From Massilia sp. H6 (GTDB taxonomy: Bacteria; Pseudomonadota; Gammaproteobacteria; Burkholderiales; Burkholderiaceae_D), in the NCBI RefSeq assembly GCF_024802625.1, contig NZ_CP103371.1, forward strand, positions 3,286,001-3,350,000: a stretch of DNA of 64,000 nt, written 5' to 3'. The number at the start of each line of letters is the position of its first letter. Positions within the stretch are counted from its first letter, which is position 1. The position numbers were made by a program, and so were the translations under genes. This document shows, one piece after another, positions 29,509-36,083 of the stretch. The notes below the pieces were generated by a model that did no database searches, was not told the DNA's origin, and was given only the letters and a program-made list of their open reading frames with translations.

Positions 29509-30600
29509 TCAGGACTGGGGCTCGTGCACATCATCCACCTCGGCATCTTCGGCCGCGATCTTTTCCTCGGCCAGGGCGTGGTCTTGCGCGTCCGCCGCCA
29601 AGCCTTCCTGTTCGGCGCCACGCGCCGCGTCGTAGGTCAGTTCGACCAGCATCGGAAAATGATCAGAACCGAAAGCCGGCAGCCGCTTGATGAAGGACAG
29701 CGTGAAGTGCTCGCTGTGGAACAGGTGGTCGAGCGGCCAGCGCGCAAACCAGTATTCGGCATGGAAGGTATTGAACATGCCGCGCCCGATGCGCGGGTCG
29801 AGCAGGCCGCTGATCTTGCGGAACAGCCGCGTGGTGGTCGACCACGCCACGTCGTTGAGGTCGCCCGCGACAATCACCGGGGTGTCGAGCCCGGCTTCGC
29901 CCACGCTCTTGGCCACCACCAGCAGTTCGGCGTCGCGCTGGGTGGATTCCTCGTGCTCGGTCGGGCTGGGCGGCGTCGGATGCAAGAAGTGCATCCGCAC
30001 TTTTTTTCCAGTTGGCAAAATTACCAGCGTGTGGATCGACGGAATGTCGTCCTCGACCAGGAATTGCAGGGCGCTGTCTTCCAGCGGCAGGCGCGAATAC
30101 ACGTGCATCCCGTATAAATTCTCGAGCGGGCATTTAATGGTATGCGGATAGTCTTTTTCCAGCACATCCAGCTTTTCCTGCCACCATGTGTTGGTTTCGA
30201 GAGTCACGAAGATATCGGGCTGGTGTTCGCGAATCATCGCAATCAAGCCATCGGCGTTGCGGTTCGGCATCAGGACATTCGAGGTCAGGATCCGGAACTG
30301 GCGCTGCGTCTCGGCCCTGACTGCCGCCTTGACCTCACGCGGGAAGGCTTTGGTGTAGGGAATGATCCACCAGGCCTGGTAGACCAGGCAGGCCAGGTTG
30401 GCCACCAGCATCAGGTGGTGCATCGGATCTTTCCAGCCGAAAAAGACGAGCTGCCCCACCAGTAAGGCAAACGACAGGATCGCCAGCTGCAGGCGCGGAA
30501 AATCCCAGTCGCGCACCCACCACACCGGACTGCGTAGCAACGGCAGCAGCGTTGCCAGGACGATCACGGCAACCAGGGTCGCGAAAATAGGTAGCAGCAT
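29509..30600 (-). CDS. Membrane-anchored endonuclease/exonuclease/phosphatase family protein
   Basis: The 363-residue product begins with three hydrophobic helices (about 1-25, 35-55 and 62-85). An EEP-fold domain follows: FRILTSNVLMPN, DIFVTLETNTWWQ, VIVAGDLNDVAWS, LDHLFHSEHF and GSDHFPMLVELTY. These are the conserved Asn, Glu, Asp-Asn and Asp-His residues of the metal-dependent phosphohydrolase site. The acidic C-terminal tail is unusual (EEKIAAEDAEVDDVHEPQS). The substrate (nucleic acid, phosphoinositide or other phosphoester) cannot be assigned. The first IS1595-type element lies 118 bp upstream of its start. Confidence 0.85.
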   Translation of the reverse strand: MLLPIFATLVAVIVLATLLPLLRSPVWWVRDWDFPRLQLAILSFALLVGQLVFFGWKDPMHHLMLVANLACLVYQAWWIIPYTKAFPREVKAAVRAETQRQFRILTSNVLMPNRNADGLIAMIREHQPDIFVTLETNTWWQEKLDVLEKDYPHTIKCPLENLYGMHVYSRLPLEDSALQFLVEDDIPSIHTLVILPTGKKVRMHFLHPTPPSPTEHEESTQRDAELLVVAKSVGEAGLDTPVIVAGDLNDVAWSTTTRLFRKISGLLDPRIGRGMFNTFHAEYWFARWPLDHLFHSEHFTLSFIKRLPAFGSDHFPMLVELTYDAARGAEQEGLAADAQDHALAEEKIAAEDAEVDDVHEPQS

Positions 30601-30710
30601 GGCAGTCTCGAGGGCAGTTGATCAATTCATCGCACAATGCAATGGCATGAGTATGCCCACTCCAGGCCCGGCAGTCTGTGCGCTAGCGTGCAAAACGCCG
30701 ACGATAATCA

Positions 30711-30718
30711 ATTACCAA
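30711..30718. repeat. Target-site duplication of IS copy 1 (left), ATTACCAA
   Basis: Identical to 31801-31808 on the other side of the element. An 8-bp duplication is normal for IS1595-family transposition. Confidence 0.9.
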
Positions 30719-31800
30719 GGCGCTGTCACCGTTGGCTATGGATGACTCCGAATGCGATGCGCAGCAAGTGCTCGACGGAAGTGACCCGCCCGCCATCGAG
30801 TGCCCAATGCCAGCCCAGGTAGTTGGGCAGCCAACGCGAGGCAACCCCGTGGAACCGCGCCAGCCATTGGCGCAAGCGCCGGTGGTAGGCGTTCACGTTT
30901 TGGACATGGATCGCACCCCACTCACTGAACCGAACCCGCTCGCCGGAGCGCAGGTTGACCGCCTGGTGGGCGATGCCCTGCTGGCGGGCAAACGCACGGT
31001 AGGCGGCATGCGAATCGGTGACCAGGAGCGCTTGTGGGGCCAGTTTCGGCAACAGGTGCCGCACCAGTTGGGCTACCTTCAGCGCTCCGCGTCCGGTAAC
31101 GGCGTCGATGGTCTGTCCACTGCGGTCGCGCGCGATCAGGATGCAGTCGAGGTGACGCGAAATGCCAGGCAGACTGGCCCGGCCGCCTCGCTTGCGCGGC
31201 GGACGCTCGAGTGTGCGCGATCCTTTTTGCGATTCCAGCAAAAACATTTCGTCGGCCTCGACGATGCCGCCGAGCTGCGCTGGACGGTCATGCTTGACCC
31301 GGTCCAGGAAGCGATGGCGCCAGCGAAATGCCGTATTGCGATGGACGCCGACGCGCTTGGCGGCGTCGCGCACCGGGCGAGAATCGAGCAGGGCGCCGAG
31401 GTAGTCGAGCCACTTGCCGCGCAGTCTGAGCCGCGCCAGCGGCGTGCCGGACAGGTCGTTAAATGTGCGCCGGCACCGGCAGCAGCGAAAACGTTGCAGG
31501 TCGTTGGCCTGCCCGTGCCGGTGGTAGCGCTGACAGCTGCACTGCGGACAGCGCCGCCCTGTCGAGCGTATCTGCCCAATCAGGGCGATCACCCGGTCGA
31601 GGCCGGCTGCTGGGTGCAGGGCATCGAGCATCTGCAGCCGCTGGGCCTGGTTAAGCATGGGAAGCTGCGAAAACAGCTTGGCAAACCTGGGCGTTTTCAC
31701 AGATGACTCCTATCGAGATCGACCGGGGTTGGACCGCGAAATAGCTCAGCAGTTCAGCTCAACAGTTCAGTGCTCATCCATAGCTAACGGGAACAGCGCC
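30719..31800 (-). mobile_element. IS1595-family insertion sequence, copy 1 (1082 bp)
   Basis: The element has 27-bp terminal inverted repeats (30719-30745 and 31774-31800; 24 of 27 positions match) beginning GGCGCTGT. It is flanked by an 8-bp direct target duplication, ATTACCAA, at 30711-30718 and 31801-31808. It encodes one transposase on the minus strand. Ends, target-site length and transposase type all fit IS1595. The element looks complete. Confidence 0.93.
30726..31700 (-). CDS. IS1595-family transposase, copy 1
   Basis: The 324-residue transposase has an N-terminal zinc ribbon (CPQCSCQRYHRHG ... FRCCRC) and a helix-turn-helix region (RDAAKRVGVHRNTAFRWRHRFL). A DDE-type catalytic core includes VEADEMFLLESQKG and LVTDSHAAYRAFA, with a late NYLGWHWALD segment. 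It is very similar to the transposase at 39213-40199 but lacks the four-residue HTTS-type insertion found there. The reading frame is intact, so the element may be active. Confidence 0.93.
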   Translation of the reverse strand: MKTPRFAKLFSQLPMLNQAQRLQMLDALHPAAGLDRVIALIGQIRSTGRRCPQCSCQRYHRHGQANDLQRFRCCRCRRTFNDLSGTPLARLRLRGKWLDYLGALLDSRPVRDAAKRVGVHRNTAFRWRHRFLDRVKHDRPAQLGGIVEADEMFLLESQKGSRTLERPPRKRGGRASLPGISRHLDCILIARDRSGQTIDAVTGRGALKVAQLVRHLLPKLAPQALLVTDSHAAYRAFARQQGIAHQAVNLRSGERVRFSEWGAIHVQNVNAYHRRLRQWLARFHGVASRWLPNYLGWHWALDGGRVTSVEHLLRIAFGVIHSQR

Positions 31801-31808
31801 ATTACCAA
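31801..31808. repeat. Target-site duplication of IS copy 1 (right), ATTACCAA
   Basis: Direct repeat of 30711-30718, generated by insertion of the element. Confidence 0.9.
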
Positions 31809-31955
31809 CGAATCGACCTCATGCAGGTTCGCGCTACCGACGCATTCCGGATTTCTTCATTACAGCTGCTTACACAAACCACCCGAGCCTGCCTTCTCAA
31901 GGGCGCACCGGGCTTGTACCATAAGCCCATCCGGTTTTATTCCAGAAAGCAGTCC

Positions 31956-32450
31956 ATGACTTCCAGCGCCACTTCCAGCCCCGCATTGCGCGCCCTCCTG
32001 CGCGCATCCCGCCTGGCCGCCGCAACGTTCGCCATCGCCGCCTGCGCCATTCCGGCCCAGGCCACCAGCTTCACCTCGTCGGCTTCCAGCGCCGGTTCGG
32101 CCTCGTCGGGCAGCGTTTCCGACTCGATCGGCAGTTCCAGCAACAGTTCCAGCGACGACGACAAGGTGGCCGCCGGCAACTACCGTGTGATCAATGTCGC
32201 GCAAGCCCCGGGCAAGCCCGGCGTCACCCGCATGACCCTGCGCGCCGCCGCCGGGCCGGCCCGCGAGTTCCACCTCGACGTGCCAGAGCGCGCCCTGGCC
32301 CAGCGCCCGGTGGCCACCGGCGAACTGGTGCAGGTCAGCGAACGCATGTACGGTTACGAATTCGCCCATGCCGATACCAAACGTGCCTTCTTTTTGGCAC
32401 TGCAAGACGACTGGCAGCGCGACCTCGGCTCGCGCAAAGTCACGATCTGA
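31956..32450 (+). CDS. Secreted Ser-rich protein of unknown function, paired with DUF2145 gene
   Basis: The 164-residue product has an extended signal peptide (AAATFAIAACAIPAQA, cleavage after about residue 38). A Ser/Gly-rich linker (about 40-70) follows, then a folded-looking domain with YRVINVAQAPGKPGVTRMTL and FFLALQDDWQRDLGSRKVTI. ATG 31956 gives the signal peptide; a longer in-frame start at 31821 would not. Its stop overlaps the ATG of the DUF2145 gene (ATGA), so both are made together, probably as periplasmic or envelope partners. I do not recognise a named family. Confidence 0.75.
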   Translation: MTSSATSSPALRALLRASRLAAATFAIAACAIPAQATSFTSSASSAGSASSGSVSDSIGSSSNSSSDDDKVAAGNYRVINVAQAPGKPGVTRMTLRAAAGPAREFHLDVPERALAQRPVATGELVQVSERMYGYEFAHADTKRAFFLALQDDWQRDLGSRKVTI

Positions 32451-33361
32451 TGCGCCTGCGCGCTGCCGTCGCCGCCCTGCTGCTGGCCGCCAGCGCGGGC
32501 GCGGCGGCAGGCTTGCCGGTCTTTTGCGAACGCACGCTCGACATTGGCGCCGCCGACCAGGACCGCGTGCTGCGCTTCGCCGGCGTGGTCAAGCAAGAAC
32601 TGGAGCGTTCCGGCTCCAACGTCGCGCTGATTGCCCGCGCGGGCCTGGACCTGAGTCGCTTCGGCCAGCTGTATTCGCATGCCGGCGTCGCCCTGCGCGA
32701 GCATCCCGGCGGCGCCTGGTCGGTACGCCAGCTGTACTACGCCTGCGACGAGTCGCGCCCGCGCCTGTTCGACCAGGGCATTTCCGGTTTCGCGCTGGGC
32801 GCCGATGCGCCGGCGCGTGGCCATATTGCGCTGCTGTTCCTGCCCGCCCAAGACGGCGCCCGGCTGGCGGCGGCCGCGCAAGACAGGCAGCTTGGCCTGG
32901 CCCTGCTGTCGGACCACTACAGCGCCAATGCCTACGCCTGGAGCACCCGCTACCAGAACTGCAACGGCTGGGTGGCAGAACTGATTGCCAGCGCCTGGGG
33001 CCGCCAAGATGGCCAGGCGCACCGGCCCGGGCACGCGCGTGAACAGGCCCAGGCCTGGCTGCGCACCCAGGGCTATACCGCCGGTCCGATCAGGATACCC
33101 TCGCACGCGATGATGTTTGCCGGCCAATTTGTGCCGCTGGTACACATGAACGACCATCCGATCGAAGACACGCATGCGCTCGCACTGCACGTGAGCGTAC
33201 CGGCCTCGATCGAGCAGTTCGTGCGCCGCCAGGCGCCGCAGACCCAGCGTGTGGAGCTATGCCACGACCGCGGCCGCATCGTGGTGCGGCGGGGTTGGGA
33301 GCCGATCGGCGCGCAGTGCGAACCCGGCCCGGACGATACGGTGATCAGCCTGGCGCCGTGA
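32450..33361 (+). CDS. DUF2145 family secreted protein
   Basis: The 303-residue product has a signal peptide (LRAAVAALLLAASAGAAAG). The body looks like DUF2145: GLPVFCERTLDIGAADQDRV, then LYSHAGVALREHPGGAWSVRQLYYACDES, YSANAYAWSTRYQNCNGWVAELIA and a C-terminal CHDRGRIVVRRGWEPIG. The conserved Cys residues and the YSHAG/NCNGWV motifs recall a papain/NlpC-like fold, but no activity has been shown that I know of. It is translationally coupled to the preceding secreted protein. Confidence 0.82.
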   Translation: MRLRAAVAALLLAASAGAAAGLPVFCERTLDIGAADQDRVLRFAGVVKQELERSGSNVALIARAGLDLSRFGQLYSHAGVALREHPGGAWSVRQLYYACDESRPRLFDQGISGFALGADAPARGHIALLFLPAQDGARLAAAAQDRQLGLALLSDHYSANAYAWSTRYQNCNGWVAELIASAWGRQDGQAHRPGHAREQAQAWLRTQGYTAGPIRIPSHAMMFAGQFVPLVHMNDHPIEDTHALALHVSVPASIEQFVRRQAPQTQRVELCHDRGRIVVRRGWEPIGAQCEPGPDDTVISLAP

Positions 33362-33598
33362 CCGGCAGGCTGAAAGACACGATCTTCCTGACGGCCCAAC
33401 ATGGGCTAGCCTCGGTATGCGCCGCGCGAGATAGAAATCGGATCAAGGTCTAGACTGATCATCATTCACCGTTCGACTATCTTCGGCAATCCGTGCGTGC
33501 CCTCCTATAAAATGAACTGGTATCATGCGCGTTTTCCGGACGTTGGCCCCGGCGCTGTCTGACAGCGCGCCCGTCCTTCACCCTACAGAAGATCAAGA

Positions 33599-34171
33599 AT
33601 GAGCACACCATCCAACCTGCCCTCTTTCTGGAGCCGGCTCTCGATCGCTTTCGGCAGTTTTTTCAAGTCGCTGGGCGACGCCGAATTTGCCGCGCGCGTG
33701 CGCGATGACGGGGTCGGCCCGGTCGTGTCCCGCCCCAGCGCGCCAGAACCGGCGCCCGCTCCAGGCCCGGCAGCGCCGGTACTGCGCGCCGCCAGCGGCG
33801 AATCGGCGCTGCAGCTGCTGACCCTGTTCCAGCGCGAAGCGCGCCTGATCGACTTCGCCCACGAAAACCTGGGTGCCTATACCGATGCCGACATCGGCGC
33901 CGCGGCGCGCGTGGTGCACGAAGGCTGCGCGCGCGTCCTGCGCGAGCACTTCACGATCGAGCCGGTACGCAGCGAAGCCGAAGGCTCGCGCATCACGCTC
34001 GACGCCGGCTTCGACGCCGCCAGCGTGCGCCTGACCGGCAACGTCGTCGGCTCGGCGCCATTCAAGGGCGTGCTGTCGCACCGCGGCTGGCGCGCCGCCC
34101 GGGTCCAGCTGCCGCAGCTGGCCGAACAACACGATGCGCGCGTGCTGGCTCCGGCGGAGGTGGAACTGTGA
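33599..34171 (+). CDS. DUF2760 protein of the Hsp70 pair cluster
   Basis: The 190-residue product has an N-terminal amphipathic stretch (FWSRLSIAFGSFFKSLGD) and an Ala/Pro-rich linker (about 48-62). The DUF2760 core follows: ALQLLTLFQREARLIDFAHE, DIGAAARVVHEGCARVL and VVGSAPFKGVLSHRGWRAARVQLPQL. Its stop overlaps the GTG start of the first Hsp70 gene (GTGA), so it is translated together with it. DUF2760 proteins are commonly found next to such Hsp70-like pairs as far as I recall, but their function is unknown. A nucleotide-exchange or co-chaperone-like role is only a guess. Confidence 0.85.
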   Translation: MSTPSNLPSFWSRLSIAFGSFFKSLGDAEFAARVRDDGVGPVVSRPSAPEPAPAPGPAAPVLRAASGESALQLLTLFQREARLIDFAHENLGAYTDADIGAAARVVHEGCARVLREHFTIEPVRSEAEGSRITLDAGFDAASVRLTGNVVGSAPFKGVLSHRGWRAARVQLPQLAEQHDARVLAPAEVEL

Positions 34172-36039
34172 GCGATCCCCAACACGCACGCTATGCCATC
34201 GGCATCGACCTGGGCACTACCCACAGCGCGCTGTCGTACGTCGACCTGCAGGCCAGCGACGGCGAAACCACCCACGACGGCGTGCTGGCCATCCCGCAGC
34301 TGACCGCTCCCGGCACGGTCGAGGCGCTGCCGCTGCTGCCTTCTTTCCTGTATCTGCCGCACCCCGACGAACTGGCGCCGGGCGAACTGACCCTGCCCTG
34401 GCATGCCGACGGCGACAGCGCCGGGGCGATCGCGGGTGAAATGGCCCGCAGCCGCGGCGCCACCACCCCGATCCGCCTGGTATCCTCGGCCAAGAGCTGG
34501 CTGAGCCACCCGAGCGTGGACCGGCGCGCGGCGATCCTGCCGCACGACGCGCCCGAAGAAGTCGCGCGCGTCTCGCCGCTCGAAGCCTCGGCGCGCTACC
34601 TGGCGCACCTGGCCCAGGCCTGGAACGCGGCCAACCCCGACGCGCCGTTCGAGCAGCAGTCGGTCACCGTCACCATACCGGCCTCGTTCGACCCTGGCGC
34701 ACGCGAACTGACCCTGGAAGCGGCGCGCCAGGCCGGCTTCGTGCCGACCCTGCTGGAAGAGCCGCAAGCGGCCCTGTACAGCTGGATCCAGGGCAGCGGC
34801 GGCACCTGGCGCAAGCAGGTCAAGGCCGGCGACATCGTGCTGGTGGTGGACGTCGGCGGCGGCACCAGCGACTTTTCGCTGATCGCCATCCTCGAACGCG
34901 ACGGCAAGCTCGAGCCGCACCGGGTCGCCGTGGGCGACCATATCCTGCTCGGCGGCGACAACATGGACCTGGCGCTGGCCCACCTGGTCGCGCGCAAGCT
35001 GCAGGCAGCCGGCACCCAGCTCGATGCGTGGCAGATGCGCGCCCTCACCTACGGCTGCCGCGGCGCCAAGGAACACCTGCTGGCCGATGCCGACGCCACC
35101 ACCTGGCCGATCGTGGTGCCAAGCCGCGGCTCGAAGCTTATCGGCGGCTCGATCCGCACCGAACTCACGCGCGAGGAAGTCACCAGCTTCATTACCGACG
35201 GCTTCTTCCCGCGCGTAGAGGCATCCGCCCGGCCGGCGGTGCGCACCCGCGCCGGCCTGACCCAGGTCGGCCTGCCCTATGCGCAGGATGCCGCCATCAC
35301 CCGCCACCTGGCAGCCTTCCTGGCGCGCCAGGAAGGCGCCACCGCCGAGCTCGAGGGCTTCGATGCGCAGGCCAACGACGGACACCACGACGGCGCAGCG
35401 AGCTTCCTGCACCCGAGCGCGGTGCTGTTCAATGGCGGCGTGTTCAAATCAAGCATCCTGTCCCAGCGCGTGATGGACACCCTCAACGACTGGCTCTACA
35501 TGGAAGGCGCGGAGCCGGCGCGCATGCTCGCGGGCGCCGATCTCGACCTGGCGGTGGCGCGCGGCGCCGCCTATTACAGCTACGCGCGGCGTGGCGGGGG
35601 CGTGCGCATCCGCGGCGGAACGGCCCGTTCGTATTACGTGGGCGTTGAGTCGTCGATGCCGGCCATCCCCGGATTGGCCCCGCCAATCGAAGCGTTGTGC
35701 GTGGCGCCGTTCGGCATGGAAGAAGGCAGCGAACTCGAACTGCCAGGGCAGGAATTCGGCCTGGTGGTGGGCGAACCGGTCACCTTCCGCTTCTTCGGCT
35801 CCACCACCCGCCGCCAGGACCGCATCGGCGAGGTGCTGGACTACTGGGGCCCGGAAGAGCTGCACGAACTGGGCGAAATCCAGGCGACCCTGCCGGCAGA
35901 GGGACGTGTGGCGGGCGACGTGGTCCAGGTCAGGCTGCATGCGCTGGCGCTTGACACCGGCACCCTGGCCCTGGCCGCCGTCGCGCGCGACGGCCAGCGC
36001 TGGAAGATCGAGTTCGACGTGCGCGGCACGCCGCAGTAA
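34168..36039 (+). CDS. Hsp70-family ATPase A
   Basis: The 623-residue product has the Hsp70/actin ATPase core: phosphate-1 loop GIDLGTTHSALSY, connect region EEPQAALYSW, phosphate-2 VVDVGGGTSDFS and adenosine motif FNGGVFKSSIL. The beta-type C-terminal region (about 500-623) is short and unlike the DnaK substrate-binding domain, and there is no EEVD-type tail. It shares a long insertion, LVSSAKSWLSHPSVDRRAAILP, with the next gene, so the two are paralogues. Start GTG 34168 overlaps the DUF2760 stop. It is not canonical DnaK or HscA. Confidence 0.87.
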   Translation: MSDPQHARYAIGIDLGTTHSALSYVDLQASDGETTHDGVLAIPQLTAPGTVEALPLLPSFLYLPHPDELAPGELTLPWHADGDSAGAIAGEMARSRGATTPIRLVSSAKSWLSHPSVDRRAAILPHDAPEEVARVSPLEASARYLAHLAQAWNAANPDAPFEQQSVTVTIPASFDPGARELTLEAARQAGFVPTLLEEPQAALYSWIQGSGGTWRKQVKAGDIVLVVDVGGGTSDFSLIAILERDGKLEPHRVAVGDHILLGGDNMDLALAHLVARKLQAAGTQLDAWQMRALTYGCRGAKEHLLADADATTWPIVVPSRGSKLIGGSIRTELTREEVTSFITDGFFPRVEASARPAVRTRAGLTQVGLPYAQDAAITRHLAAFLARQEGATAELEGFDAQANDGHHDGAASFLHPSAVLFNGGVFKSSILSQRVMDTLNDWLYMEGAEPARMLAGADLDLAVARGAAYYSYARRGGGVRIRGGTARSYYVGVESSMPAIPGLAPPIEALCVAPFGMEEGSELELPGQEFGLVVGEPVTFRFFGSTTRRQDRIGEVLDYWGPEELHELGEIQATLPAEGRVAGDVVQVRLHALALDTGTLALAAVARDGQRWKIEFDVRGTPQ

Positions 36040-36041
36040 GC

Positions 36042-36083
36042 CAGTGAAGCAAACTCAGTGAAGCAAACCCAGTGAAGCAATAC
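36042..36083 (+). repeat. Three 14-bp tandem repeats spanning the start of Hsp70 B
   Basis: CAGTGAAGCAAACT (36042-36055), CAGTGAAGCAAACC (36056-36069) and CAGTGAAGCAATAC (36070-36083) follow each other exactly. Each holds a GTG-AAG-CAA. The first two open five-codon frames that end in TGA overlapping the next GTG (GTGA). Only the third GTG (36072) opens into the Hsp70 B gene. No Shine-Dalgarno sequence is visible before it. Confidence 0.85.
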
